A stretch of 64,000 nucleotides of DNA from Anaerolineae bacterium (lineage in GTDB: Bacteria > Chloroflexota > Anaerolineae > Anaerolineales > Villigracilaceae), in NCBI GenBank assembly GCA_030123675.1, contig JASJYH010000005.1, positions 1 to 64,000 on the forward strand, in the 5' to 3' direction. Shown here one piece after another: positions 39,105-49,476 of the stretch. The position numbers and the translations under genes were made by a program. Position 1 is the first letter of the stretch, and every line of letters begins with the position of its first letter. The notes below the pieces were generated by a model. It did no database searches and was not told where the DNA came from. It saw nothing but the letters and a program-made list of their open reading frames with translations.

Positions 39105-39554
39105 TTATTTAGCCTTCTTTTTTGCAGGTTCCTTAGCCTTCGGGGGAACTATTGCTTCCGCTGCGCCTATCTTTTTGCCTTGTTGGTAGGCAAGGTAAAT
39201 TGCCAAAGCCAGTACTCCCAGCGGGATCAACTTATGCAAGAGTTTAACGAGTATCAGGATTGGGTGATGTGAATATTCACCTCCACCATATCCGCCCTTG
39301 TTAAAGCCGTGGTTTTTATACTTGTAGAAACCGTGGTCAAAGCCATCTATCGGGCTGCGCTTGTCGTAGTCGTCATAATCATACCCTCCAGGCTTGTCAT
39401 AGCCATAGCCTTCGGACTTATCGTAATTGAAGTCCTTGGATACAACGAATCGTACAGAACGAGAATGTTTCATTCCGAGAACTGCGAAGCCTAAGCCTGC
39501 CACGATTACCAATCCGATTACGACCCCAATGACCCATTTCCAAATTGTTTTCAT
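39105..39554 (-). CDS. Small membrane protein with Gly/Tyr/Asp/Lys-rich low-complexity segment
   Basis: MKTIWKWVIGVVIGLVIVAGLGF TM; YGYDKPGGYDYDDYDKRSPIDGFDHGFYKYKNHGFNKGGYGGGEYSHH; second TM; Lys/Ala-rich tail. Confidence 0.75.
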   Translation of the reverse strand: MKTIWKWVIGVVIGLVIVAGLGFAVLGMKHSRSVRFVVSKDFNYDKSEGYGYDKPGGYDYDDYDKRSPIDGFDHGFYKYKNHGFNKGGYGGGEYSHHPILILVKLLHKLIPLGVLALAIYLAYQQGKKIGAAEAIVPPKAKEPAKKKAK

Positions 39555-39639
39555 AGGTTCTCTCCTTTTTACAAACTTGATCATAGCACCAAACTATGAA
39601 AAAATGATGAATAAACCTTAGAGATAAAATAAGGCTCAA

Positions 39640-40362
39640 CTAAGGTTTAAGTTTTCGCCAGGTTTGATAGATAGCCAAATTCCCCTCTTTGCCATCTGAA
39701 TAAAACGATTCGACTACTTTGAAGCCACTGGAGTTTGCTAATTCTAACAATTCATCTTCACTAAAGTGATGCACGTAGCGCAGCCCCGTGCCACCGGAAC
39801 GCCAATCCAGCAAATAATCGCCCTTATCTACCTCAGCCTCTTTGAAACCGATTTCGCTCCACTTCTGAATCCGTTCCTTGAGTCGTGGGCTGTTCAGGAA
39901 TTGCCAGTTCGAATGGATGAAGCGACCGTCCTCAACCAGCAGTTCGTGGACGGAATTAATAATGTTTAAGCGGTTTTTGATCGATGGAATGTGATGTAGG
40001 GCAGCAAAACAAAATACGACATTAAATGTTTCCGCGCCTATTGTATATGCCCAATCAGAAGTTAAATCCACTTTACTGAATCGGGCTGAAAATCTTTCGA
40101 GACCAGAATCGGCCTCTGCAAGCAGTGGCAGGCTGAAGTCCAGGCCCAGATACGCGCCACGGTGACCGTCGCGGGCCAAAGTCCGTGCCAGTTCGCCGTT
40201 CCCGCAGCCCAGATCCAGAATTTTCTCGTCCCCGTCCATAGAATCAAGGATGCGGCGCACTCCCGGTTGGATACGTCTGCGCGTTGCAGAGAAAGCATCT
40301 CCAAAGTCAGTATAAAATTGGTGGTTAAGGGCGATCAAGCGCTGTGCGATTTCTGTTTTCAC
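39640..40362 (-). CDS. Class I SAM-dependent methyltransferase
   Basis: EKILDLGCGNGELARTLARDGHRGAYLGLDFS; FCFAALHHIP. Confidence 0.9.
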   Translation of the reverse strand: MKTEIAQRLIALNHQFYTDFGDAFSATRRRIQPGVRRILDSMDGDEKILDLGCGNGELARTLARDGHRGAYLGLDFSLPLLAEADSGLERFSARFSKVDLTSDWAYTIGAETFNVVFCFAALHHIPSIKNRLNIINSVHELLVEDGRFIHSNWQFLNSPRLKERIQKWSEIGFKEAEVDKGDYLLDWRSGGTGLRYVHHFSEDELLELANSSGFKVVESFYSDGKEGNLAIYQTWRKLKP

Positions 40363-40409
40363 AAGGTTATTATATCGGGTTATAATTTCCAGCCATATGA
40401 GGATAAATT

Positions 40410-42023
40410 GTGGTAGTTAAAGAAAAGTGGCAAAAAGCCCACGAATTGACCCCTGAAAAATTGTCGCTTGCCCGAGAAGTGTTGGATGAAATTCGCCAGG
40501 GCACCGAGGTAATGAAGGCTGTGCGTCGGCACCCACTCCCGCAGGGCGGCTATTTGGGTAAGCATGTGTTGGTTGCTATTTACAATCAGATGGTAGAAGC
40601 AGGCGAGATTAGCACAGATATACGCCTACTGGAGAGAATCCGGCTCAAACCGATACGCACTCTTTCTGGGGTGACTACCGTTACTGTACTCACCAAACCC
40701 TATCCTTGCCCTGGAAAATGCATCTTCTGCCCGACTGATGTGCGCATGCCCAAATCATATTTGCCGGATGAACCCGGCGCTATGCGGGGCCTACAAAACG
40801 ATTTTGACCCATATAAGCAAGTGCTCTCGCGCCTGGAAACGTTGAAAATCGTTGGGCATCCCACCGATAAAATCGAGTTGCTCATTTTAGGAGGCACGTG
40901 GTCATCGTATACCCGAGAATATCAGGAATGGTTTATCAAGCGTTGCTTTGAAGCCATGAATGGTACGGATGTTTCGATCCCTGAAGGGGAAGATCAAAAG
41001 ATTTCAGAAGCACACACAATCAACGAAATTACCACCCACCGTAACGTGGGCTTGGTCATTGAAACCCGACCCGATGAGATCAATCCCGACGAAATCCGCT
41101 GGCTGCGTTACTTGGGTGTCACCAAAGTGCAAATTGGGGCCCAAAGCCTGGATGACCATATCCTGGATATCAACAAACGTGGTCATGATGTGGAATGCAC
41201 GCGAGAAGCAGTATCTTTGTTGCGCGCGGCAGGATTTAAAATCGTTCTGCACTGGATGCCGAACCTGCTCGGTGCAACTCCTGATTCTGATCGGGTCGAC
41301 TTTACCCGCTTGTGGGACGGAATCTGCCCAGACGAGCTAAAAATTTACCCAAACCAGTTGCTCGCAAATGCCGAGTTGTACGAATATTGGCAGCGCGGGG
41401 AATATCAACCCTATACTACTCAAGAATTGATCGATTTAATCTCAGATATCAAACCTAGTATTCCACGTTATTGTCGTGTCAATCGTGTAATTCGAGACAT
41501 TCCTTCAACTAATGTGGTGGCCGGCAATCGGCGCACCTCACTTCGGCAGGATATACAGATCGAAATGAAGGCTCGTGGCACAAAATGTCAGTGCGTGCGC
41601 TGCCGAGAGGTACGTAAGCAGCATGTTAATTCAGATAATGTAGAAATTCATGATCTGGTTTATCAAGCGGCTAAAGCCGAAGAACATTTCATTTCATTTG
41701 ATACGCCCGATGATAAATTGGCTGGTTTTATACGCTTGTCGCTTCCATCGATGGATTCGCCCAAAACAGGCTTAGAAGATTTACAGGATGCGGCGCTTAT
41801 TCGCGAAGTTCATGTTTATGGCCAATCGTTGCCTGTGGGAGCAGAAACAGACGGTGTAGCACAGCACAGTGGCTTAGGCACAAAATTAATTGAAGAATCT
41901 CAGAAAGTGGCAAAAGAGCAGGGGTACCAGCGCATGGCGGTCATTTCAGCGGTGGGCACGCGCAAATATTATCTGGATCGGGGCTTTGAACGGGGTACGT
42001 ATTACCTAGTAAAGTCAATTTAA
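40410..42023 (+). CDS. elp3: Elp3-family tRNA uridine(34) modification radical SAM/GNAT enzyme
   Basis: TVLTKPYPCPGKCIFCPTDVRMPKSYLPDEPGAMRG; C-terminal GNAT domain; GTG start. Confidence 0.95.
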   Translation: MVVKEKWQKAHELTPEKLSLAREVLDEIRQGTEVMKAVRRHPLPQGGYLGKHVLVAIYNQMVEAGEISTDIRLLERIRLKPIRTLSGVTTVTVLTKPYPCPGKCIFCPTDVRMPKSYLPDEPGAMRGLQNDFDPYKQVLSRLETLKIVGHPTDKIELLILGGTWSSYTREYQEWFIKRCFEAMNGTDVSIPEGEDQKISEAHTINEITTHRNVGLVIETRPDEINPDEIRWLRYLGVTKVQIGAQSLDDHILDINKRGHDVECTREAVSLLRAAGFKIVLHWMPNLLGATPDSDRVDFTRLWDGICPDELKIYPNQLLANAELYEYWQRGEYQPYTTQELIDLISDIKPSIPRYCRVNRVIRDIPSTNVVAGNRRTSLRQDIQIEMKARGTKCQCVRCREVRKQHVNSDNVEIHDLVYQAAKAEEHFISFDTPDDKLAGFIRLSLPSMDSPKTGLEDLQDAALIREVHVYGQSLPVGAETDGVAQHSGLGTKLIEESQKVAKEQGYQRMAVISAVGTRKYYLDRGFERGTYYLVKSI

Positions 42024-42052
42024 ATAAATAGTAAGTTGGAATAGATTGCACA

Positions 42053-42820
42053 ATGGTGGACATCGTTCTCCCGGTGGGGGCCGGGTTATTTATAGGTATT
42101 CTAATTGGCTTAACCGGAATGGGTGGAGGCGCCTTGATGACCCCCTTCCTGCTCATCGTTATGAAATTCGACCCAGTGCTGGCTGTCGGTACTGACTTGG
42201 CTTTCGCAGCCATTACAAAAATATCAGGGGGAATTCAACATCGGCGTGAGAAGAATGTCTCGCTCAAGCGCGTATTTTGGATGGCTTCCGGAAGCATCCC
42301 AGCTTCAATTTTGGGCGCGCAATTTATCCTTCGCCAGACCGAAAATCGCACACTAATCGAGGAAACATTGCCCACACTTCTGGGTGTTACGCTCATCATT
42401 GTGAGCGTGATCATTCTAGCGCGAGTGTTTCGGTTTTTAGGGCCAAATAAGATCGTTGAAGTTAAATGGCCACCAGCCTGGGCGCTGTTCGTCATCGGCG
42501 CTATCGGTGGCGTTTTGGTGGGGATGACTTCCATTGGGGGCGGTACCGTTATTATGGCACTGCTTTTAATATTTTACTCCATCCCTCTCAATCTCATGGT
42601 TGGCATAGATGTTGTACATGGCGCGTTGCTGGCTGCGATAGCGGCTCTGAATTATGCCTTTGCGGTCCAAATTGACTGGAGATTTGTTGGCTTGCTTTTA
42701 ATCGGCTCAATCCCTGGGGCGTGGTTCGGGGCAAAAATGGTCAAGCGCCTCAACCGGCGCTTGGTACGCGGTATGTTGGCAGTTTTGGTGTTTGGGGCAG
42801 GAATTGAATTGCTAATGTAA
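42053..42820 (+). CDS. TauE/SafE family sulfite exporter / permease
   Basis: GIGTxxIG-like LIGLTGMGGGALMTPFLL...GGVLVGMTSIGGGTVIMALLL. Confidence 0.92.
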   Translation: MVDIVLPVGAGLFIGILIGLTGMGGGALMTPFLLIVMKFDPVLAVGTDLAFAAITKISGGIQHRREKNVSLKRVFWMASGSIPASILGAQFILRQTENRTLIEETLPTLLGVTLIIVSVIILARVFRFLGPNKIVEVKWPPAWALFVIGAIGGVLVGMTSIGGGTVIMALLLIFYSIPLNLMVGIDVVHGALLAAIAALNYAFAVQIDWRFVGLLLIGSIPGAWFGAKMVKRLNRRLVRGMLAVLVFGAGIELLM

Positions 42821-42851
42821 TAGAATGAAGGCTCAGTATGTTTTCAGTTTA

Positions 42852-43414
42852 TTAAGATGCTGAAAGTCTGGGAATATCACTTATAGCGATTAATGCAAAC
42901 AATATCGTTACTATTGTTGGACCAACGTACCAACGTGCAGTTGATTGATTATTTTTGGCCCAATTAAAATACAGGATCGCGCTAATAATTGCGAGAATGA
43001 TTTCAACAAAATAGATGGCATACGGGTAGTTCCACAGCCCAAAACCAAGCAGGGGGAAGCTTCCAAGATTTCCTGGCAAGATCGGCATATCTTGGTGATG
43101 CACCAATAAATCGATAGGCCAATGAGAGAAACTTAATCCGGCCAGCAGCCAACCATGAAAATTTGTTTTCCAAACTTTTTTTCCAATCCAATAAAGAACC
43201 CCGCTAATCAGGGTTGCTCCGACCAGCGAATGCGTATAATATGCTTCAATATGGTCTTGCCCATAAAGGCCAGGTTGATAGTTTTCAATGCCAAACGCAA
43301 CCAATGGCAAGAACACCAAATCCAACGCTTGAGGCGCCAAAAAGAGGACTCAAACAGGGATTGTTGGTGCTTTTTTTTTGTAGCAACTCCAATTGCAAAA
43401 TGAGCTAAGAACAT
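42852..43414 (-). pseudogene. Multi-TM membrane protein gene, frameshifted in A9 tract plus in-frame TGA
   Basis: MFLAHFAIGVATKK (43414 down) continues after +1 shift as APTIPV*VLFLAPQALDLVFLPLVAFGIENYQPG. Confidence 0.72.
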
Positions 43415-43430
43415 GAAACCGGCTTAAATA

Positions 43431-44132
43431 TCAAAGTCCGGGTGTGTATTTTTTTTCCCACTCAGCCACAGCGGCCTTAAAGGCAGCCTTAATATCCTCA
43501 TCAGGTACGTGCTCGATATTCTCATATTTGTTAACTCCCACCCATATAATTACGCCTCCTTCGAGCGATTCTTGCAAGCGAATGCTCCTGTCGGCCAGTG
43601 GTGTGCCAGCTATTTGAGATTGTAACTCTACATCAATTTGGCTGACAATACTTTTTGGCCCCGGACCCGGTTCATCCCCATTGCTTGTAGTAGGGCGCGA
43701 GACTTGTTGAGGAGTAGTATTTGGAGATGGAAGTGGTTTGGATGGCGTAGCAGCTTGAGGTTGGGCTGGAGGCGTGGAAGCTGATGGTCCTTCTAGCCAC
43801 GGTCGCATATGGGTCAAAATTTCGATCAGGCGTTTGCGTTGGTCCGCATCAAGCGCAAGTGTATTTGTTTCTTTCCCATCCATTTTCATCCGTAGCATTC
43901 CGCTGGTATCCTTACTCAAATTTAAAACAGGGATCTCATCAGATGGGGTTTGAGAACTTGAGGACGATATCTCTCCCAGATTAGGTAGCAGACTTGCATC
44001 ATCCTTTTCTTCTTTGATACGTTTTTTGTAGCCTTGCCCCCGACCTTCGAAGAGTCCAAAAAAATAGCCAAAAAACATGATTGCAAGCACAATCCCAATT
44101 GCAACCAATGGATTAAATGACCATTCGCCCAT
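43431..44132 (-). CDS. Hypothetical membrane-anchored protein, 233 aa
   Basis: N-terminal TM, P/S/T-rich middle; adjacent to mutM. Confidence 0.8.
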   Translation of the reverse strand: MGEWSFNPLVAIGIVLAIMFFGYFFGLFEGRGQGYKKRIKEEKDDASLLPNLGEISSSSSQTPSDEIPVLNLSKDTSGMLRMKMDGKETNTLALDADQRKRLIEILTHMRPWLEGPSASTPPAQPQAATPSKPLPSPNTTPQQVSRPTTSNGDEPGPGPKSIVSQIDVELQSQIAGTPLADRSIRLQESLEGGVIIWVGVNKYENIEHVPDEDIKAAFKAAVAEWEKKYTPGL

Positions 44133-44134
44133 AC

Positions 44135-44965
44135 TCAGCTTCCTTTAACCTGACAATTCGGACATATGTGTGTGGCGCGTTGGCCAACAACCAAGCGTAT
44201 AATGACTGTACCACAATTTGGACACGGTTTGCCATCTCGTCCGTATACACGGAAATAATTTTGGAATTCGCCACCACGATATACCCAATCGATGCTGGCA
44301 CCATTGCGTCGTATGCCTTCTTGCAAGACCTCTTGAATCGCATCAAACAACAATTTAGCATGCTTCCGATTAACTGAATCTGAGCTTGTTAAAGGGTGCA
44401 AACGCGCTATATGCAAGGCTTCATCCGTATAAATATTGCCCATCCCAGCCAAAAAAGACTGGTCGAGAAGCAGTGGTTTTAACTGCCGATGTCGAGATTG
44501 TAGATCAGCATATAATTTCTCGGCTGTATAAGTTTTACTCAAGGGCTCTGGCCCTAAACCCCCAATTACATCATTAGCATCCCTCACCAGCCACACGCGT
44601 CCAAACTTACGTGTATCGTTGAAAACCAACTTGCTTCCATCTTTTTTTTCAGTAGTGTGAATGGAGCCGAACTCCAATATCAACCGATCATGCTTTTCCA
44701 GGGGTGCCTTATTCTCCTTTATATATAAATCCCCGCTCATTCGCAAGTGGATAAACAAATGAAAATCTGATAATTTGATATCCAAATACTTCGCACGTCG
44801 GCTAACTTTCTCAATCTTTTGTCCACGAATCTGTCTTTTGAATAATTTAGGAGAGGGGCTTGCTAATGTACGCGGCCATAATAGCTTGGCGTTTGTAATT
44901 GTCTTGCCAACCAGATCTGGTCGCAATTTCCGAACAATAGTCTCAACTTCAGGTAGTTCAGGCAT
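44135..44965 (-). CDS. mutM: Formamidopyrimidine-DNA glycosylase
   Basis: MPELPEVETIVRKLRPDLVGK; C-terminal zinc finger GRDGKPCPNCGTVIIRLVVGQRATHICPNCQ. Confidence 0.98.
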   Translation of the reverse strand: MPELPEVETIVRKLRPDLVGKTITNAKLLWPRTLASPSPKLFKRQIRGQKIEKVSRRAKYLDIKLSDFHLFIHLRMSGDLYIKENKAPLEKHDRLILEFGSIHTTEKKDGSKLVFNDTRKFGRVWLVRDANDVIGGLGPEPLSKTYTAEKLYADLQSRHRQLKPLLLDQSFLAGMGNIYTDEALHIARLHPLTSSDSVNRKHAKLLFDAIQEVLQEGIRRNGASIDWVYRGGEFQNYFRVYGRDGKPCPNCGTVIIRLVVGQRATHICPNCQVKGS

Positions 44966-45136
44966 AAGATGTGTATTAATTTGTTAGCCACTAAGAGAAT
45001 ATTATCAGGTGGCATTTTCAACGGTTTTATAGACCGATCCACTAATATCCGAACAACATGATTACGATGGCTGAAATTGCCCTATCAAAAGGGTACCTTA
45101 CCAAACAAAATCAACTTGGACGGTCACTAGCAAAGA

Positions 45137-46129
45137 TTATTCATTGAACATCTCACCCACACTGCGTCCTTCATGTGCACGGCGGATGACTTCCCCTAAT
45201 AGTTCAGCAACCGAAATTATCGTAATCCTATCCTCCAGATATACCAGCTTTTCCTCTGGAATGGGTACTGTATCTGTTGTAATGATATGTTTAATAGGTA
45301 ATTTGGCAATTTTTTGGACAGCATTACGCGATAGTACACCATGGATAAAAACTAAATATACATCCCGCGCGCCCATTTCTTTTACCAAGTGAACGGCCTC
45401 GCTAATTGATCCACCAGTATCGACTTCATCATCTACGATAATCACGTCGCAATTGTTTACATCACCAATCAATGTTAAAGCTTCGGATTCCGCGTTATTA
45501 GCTACACGACGTTTCTCAACTAAAGCAATTGGCGTTTCCAAATCAGCGGCATAGTTGCGGCCTTTCTTGGCAAAGCCCAAATCAACAGCTACGACAACAG
45601 GGTCTTTCAATTTATCTTGTAATTTATCTTTGATATGGTCTATCAGCATGTGGGAAGCCGTCAATACATCACCTGGGATAGAGAAAAACCCCTGAATCTG
45701 CCCGGCGTGTGGGTCGAGCGTCATGTATCGATCTGCTCCGGCTATCTCGATCATATCTGCTACCAGACGGGCGGTAATTGGTACCCTTGGCTGATCCTTT
45801 TTGTCCGAACGGCCATAAGCAAGGTACGGAAGAACTGCTGTAATGCGTGCCGCTGAATCTAGTCGCAGAGTCTGGATCATAATAAGCAATTCCATTAAAT
45901 TACGATGAACATTGGTACCAGTTTGTTGGATTACATATACATCTTGCCCGCGTACACTGCCATGCAATTTGACAAATAAATTTTCATTAGGGAACTGAAT
46001 TACATCCCGCCCGCACAATGGGCTCTTGAGATAATCCGAAATTTTTTGCGACAGTTCGGGAGACCCTGTTCCAGCATATAATTTGATCTCTCCATATACT
46101 TTAAAATCGTGGTGCGTATCTTGACCCAT
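45137..46129 (-). CDS. prs: Ribose-phosphate pyrophosphokinase
   Basis: VFVKLHGSVRGQDVYVIQQT, LPYLAYGRSDKK, VDDEVDTGGSISEAVHLVKE. Confidence 0.97.
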   Translation of the reverse strand: MGQDTHHDFKVYGEIKLYAGTGSPELSQKISDYLKSPLCGRDVIQFPNENLFVKLHGSVRGQDVYVIQQTGTNVHRNLMELLIMIQTLRLDSAARITAVLPYLAYGRSDKKDQPRVPITARLVADMIEIAGADRYMTLDPHAGQIQGFFSIPGDVLTASHMLIDHIKDKLQDKLKDPVVVAVDLGFAKKGRNYAADLETPIALVEKRRVANNAESEALTLIGDVNNCDVIIVDDEVDTGGSISEAVHLVKEMGARDVYLVFIHGVLSRNAVQKIAKLPIKHIITTDTVPIPEEKLVYLEDRITIISVAELLGEVIRRAHEGRSVGEMFNE

Positions 46130-46276
46130 TAATTCTCCTCAAAACCAGCGTCCCACTCTTCACACAGGACACTCATAATCAAAGTTTCACTCTAAACTTT
46201 CCATGTGGAAATACAGTCTGACGTATGTCATTGCGTTCCATCGCTTGTAGGCGTACTTTCTTGTCATAAATCATGC

Positions 46277-47278
46277 TCATTTAGAGCCTCCATTTAACAA
46301 CGTTTTGACAGCATCCCGTGGGGCAAGCTTACGTTGTATTATTTTATCTAAAACATGCTCATAGTGTGAGGCAGGGATTTTTTCACGAAAACCGAATACT
46401 AAGGCTTCTTGTAACATCGCATCCAATTCGGACCCCAATCTGCTACGCTCTCGAGCTGCCCAATCTCCGCTCTCTCGCATGTTTTCCTTATGGCGATAAA
46501 TCTCAACAATTAGTTCAGACACCCCTGACCCATCTGTTGCGATCGTTTTAAGGATTGGTGGAATCCAAGAGCTTTCTTCTGCCTGATCCGGAGCCTCAAC
46601 AACTTCAACCTGGCCGTGATGTTGAAAAACATGGCGCACAGGATGTGCCAATTCTAGCGCGCTTTTAAGCGCTTTGAGCGTATTCTCTACGCCGGGTCGA
46701 TCAGCCTTATTGACCACAAGAATATCAGCGATCTCCATAAGCCCGGCCTTGTTGGCTTGAATCTCATCGCCCAAGCCGGGCGCTTCCACGACTAATGTAG
46801 TGTGAGCCAAGCGAGCAACATCCACTTCAGCTTGCCCGGCACCAACTGTTTCGATAAGGATAATTTCAAACCCCGCCGCATCGAATACCTGAACCAATCC
46901 AGCAGTGGCTCTTGCCAATCCACCCAAGGAGCCGCGAGAGGCCATTGAGCGAATAAAAATGCCCTCGTCGCCTGCCAAATCCCGCATGCGGACCCGATCA
47001 CCTAAAACAGCACCGCCAGTGAATGGGCTGGAAGGGTCTACAGCTACAATCGCTACTTTAGGATTCTTGTGTTTTCTGAAGCAAAGCCCCAATTGGTTGA
47101 CTAAGGTCGATTTTCCCGTTCCAGGCCCACCGGTCACACCGATTATATGTGCTTTCCCAGTGTGTGGAAATATTTCAATTAGAGCGGAGCGGCCTTCAGG
47201 CGTATCATTTTCAACCTGCGTCAACAGGCGACTAAGAGCCAAACGATTTCCAGATAATAATTCTTTTGCTAATTGCAT
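46277..47278 (-). CDS. meaB: Methylmalonyl-CoA mutase-associated GTPase MeaB
   Basis: HIIGVTGGPGTGKSTLVNQLG, VDPSSPFTGGAVLGDRVRM, ETVGAGQAEVDVA. Confidence 0.97.
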   Translation of the reverse strand: MQLAKELLSGNRLALSRLLTQVENDTPEGRSALIEIFPHTGKAHIIGVTGGPGTGKSTLVNQLGLCFRKHKNPKVAIVAVDPSSPFTGGAVLGDRVRMRDLAGDEGIFIRSMASRGSLGGLARATAGLVQVFDAAGFEIILIETVGAGQAEVDVARLAHTTLVVEAPGLGDEIQANKAGLMEIADILVVNKADRPGVENTLKALKSALELAHPVRHVFQHHGQVEVVEAPDQAEESSWIPPILKTIATDGSGVSELIVEIYRHKENMRESGDWAARERSRLGSELDAMLQEALVFGFREKIPASHYEHVLDKIIQRKLAPRDAVKTLLNGGSK

Positions 47279-47291
47279 TGTTGCCGCGAAG

Positions 47292-47690
47292 TTAATTTTT
47301 CACAGATTCTCTTACCTGTTTAATAATCTCTTCAGTTGACGTGCCAGGGCCATAAATACCGGAAACTCCCATCTCCTTCAAGCGGGGCAGGTCTTCATCT
47401 GGGATAATACCTCCAATGAAGACCTTTACGTTTTCCAAACCGTTTGCCTTGAGCAACTCTAAAATCCGCGGTACGAGTGCCATATGCGCACCCGATAGGA
47501 TAGACAAACCTACCACGTCTACATCCTCTTGCAAGGCAGCTTCCGCAATCATCTCCGGGGTTTGACGTAATCCAGTATATATAACTTCCATACCGGCGTC
47601 GCGCAGTGCGCGTGCGACCACTTTTGCACCACGATCATGCCCATCCAAACCGGGTTTGGCAACCAATACCCGGATCTTTCGTTCATTCAT
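47292..47690 (-). CDS. Cobalamin-binding subunit (methylmalonyl-CoA mutase C-terminal domain)
   Basis: [53 protein letters not shown]. Confidence 0.96.
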   Translation of the reverse strand: MNERKIRVLVAKPGLDGHDRGAKVVARALRDAGMEVIYTGLRQTPEMIAEAALQEDVDVVGLSILSGAHMALVPRILELLKANGLENVKVFIGGIIPDEDLPRLKEMGVSGIYGPGTSTEEIIKQVRESVKN

Positions 47691-47861
47691 ATTTCCTCCG
47701 AAGGGCGTTTGGTACGAATTATACTATGGGTGATTTTGATTCTTTTTAGGTGGATAGGGGAATTTATACCAAATTAAATTGCAAGCTTACTGTAATTCTT
47801 TCCCCCTATGGGGTAAAATCTAGCGTGTAACCAATCTTAATAATTATGCTATACTCAAATT

Positions 47862-48104
47862 ATGCAACCGTCACGAACCTACTGGCCGGCCTGGGCTGAC
47901 CGTTTACAACACTGGAAACTAACTAATTTTGCTACCTGGTTGCTCGAAGCTGGCGGCCCTTTTATCCTGCTCAGTTCCCAGGCGCTTTATATGGCAAGTC
48001 CTTTCATTGGTGGTAAACAGATTGAAGTCATGGCCCGCACCCTCGAAGAGAAAGATGAGGTAAATGCATTTGCCAGTTACCTGCGTGAGGACATCTCAAC
48101 ATGA
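47862..48104 (+). CDS. Hypothetical protein, 80 aa
   Basis: Overlaps next CDS by 4 nt; first gene of long + strand operon. Confidence 0.7.
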   Translation: MQPSRTYWPAWADRLQHWKLTNFATWLLEAGGPFILLSSQALYMASPFIGGKQIEVMARTLEEKDEVNAFASYLREDIST

Positions 48105-48847
48105 CTATCACCAGTATTCTGGGGCTATTGTTTGTACTAATTACAACTGGTTTGTTGCTTGGTCTGACATATTTTCAGCGAAAATCTACCCCAGTTTTTC
48201 GTGATATACCGGCTTATTCTCGTTTGAAACGCGCAATAGGTCACTCTGTTGAAGACGGAACACGCCTGCATATTTCTCTTGGGCGGGGTGGTCTACAGTC
48301 TCCAGATGGCGCCCCATCCTTGGCTGGATTAGCCATGCTTCGTCAGTTGGCTGAACAAACTTCGGTAGGTGATAAGCCTCCAATCGTTACATCCGGAGCG
48401 GGTGATTTGGCAATCTTGTCTCGTGACACCTTACAAGCTGGCTATAAAGCCGCTGGCGCAGAGGATATTTATAACCCGGCAACTGGGCGATTAACTGGTC
48501 TAACTCCATTCTCTTACGTTGCCGGCGCCATAACTGCCATGCGAGATGAGGATGTTTCAGCAAATTTCGCTATCGGTCATTTTGGGCCTGAAATAGCCCT
48601 GCTTACAGACGCTGCAGAACGAACAAACAGTCTTTCCATTGCTGCTACCGATGATCCCGCCGCCCAGGCACTGCTCTTTACCAGTGTGGATGATCCAATT
48701 ATTGGTGAAGAACTCTTTGCCGCAGGTGCATATAGCAACGCTGGTAAAGCTCATCTGGCAAGCCTACAAGCTCAAGATATTTTACGATGGGCGATCATAT
48801 TGATCTTGTTAGGTGGGTCTGCACTTAAAATTACAGGATTTTTCTAA
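48101..48847 (+). CDS. DUF6754-like membrane protein
   Basis: N- and C-terminal TMs; RLHISLGRGGLQSPDGAPSLAGLAML...IGHFGPEIALLTDAAER. Confidence 0.75.
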   Translation: MTITSILGLLFVLITTGLLLGLTYFQRKSTPVFRDIPAYSRLKRAIGHSVEDGTRLHISLGRGGLQSPDGAPSLAGLAMLRQLAEQTSVGDKPPIVTSGAGDLAILSRDTLQAGYKAAGAEDIYNPATGRLTGLTPFSYVAGAITAMRDEDVSANFAIGHFGPEIALLTDAAERTNSLSIAATDDPAAQALLFTSVDDPIIGEELFAAGAYSNAGKAHLASLQAQDILRWAIILILLGGSALKITGFF

Positions 48848-49476
48848 TGCGTGTGTTCGCTGTGGCCATCGCATTTAGTGTTGGGCTGCTTGTTCTACTT
48901 GGATATTTTGTTCCCAGTGAAACTCTCCTTGTTGATGTACGCTTAGTTTTAGTCCAGTGGGCTGTTATCCTTGCAGCTGTTGCAGTTCTTGTAGGGGTTC
49001 TTAACTTATTGGGTGTACATTGGCAAAAGATTCAAAGGCGCCAAAAAGGGGGCGCTTACAGTATTTTACTGATTGTTTCATTGTTTTCAGCAGCCGTACT
49101 CGGCATCTTTGTGGGAACAGATAGTCCAACCTTACGTTTTTATCTAGAGGCAATAATTATCCCAGCCGAAGCAACATTAATGGCTTTGCTGGCTGTTACG
49201 TTGGTTTACGCTAGCGCACGCCTACTGCGACATCGCCCCGATTTGATGAGTTTCCTTTTCTTGGGAACGGCAGTGATCACATTGTTTGCCGCTGCCCCTT
49301 TACCTTTCGGGAAAGTTCCTCCTTTAAATCTCTTAAGCGACTTTTTATCGCCCTGGCTTACACAAGTCTTCGCGACGGCTGGCTCTCGCGGAATATTGAT
49401 CGGTATAGCCTTGGGAGCGATTACTACAGGATTAAGGGCGATGTTCGGAATTGATCGCCAGTACGGGGGCAATTGA
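48847..49476 (+). CDS. Multi-TM hypothetical membrane protein
   Basis: 209 aa; ATG overlaps upstream stop. Confidence 0.8.
   Translation: MRVFAVAIAFSVGLLVLLGYFVPSETLLVDVRLVLVQWAVILAAVAVLVGVLNLLGVHWQKIQRRQKGGAYSILLIVSLFSAAVLGIFVGTDSPTLRFYLEAIIIPAEATLMALLAVTLVYASARLLRHRPDLMSFLFLGTAVITLFAAAPLPFGKVPPLNLLSDFLSPWLTQVFATAGSRGILIGIALGAITTGLRAMFGIDRQYGGN

Noticed and set aside
11663-43360. Three interrupted genes with in-frame TGA (GIY-YIG, OsmC, membrane protein) as evidence for genome-wide TGA recoding
   Set aside because: Many intact genes here end in TGA (for example higA, lysC, the lipoproteins), the other two cases sit at variable positions or beside a frameshift, and only OsmC has the TGA at a catalytic residue.
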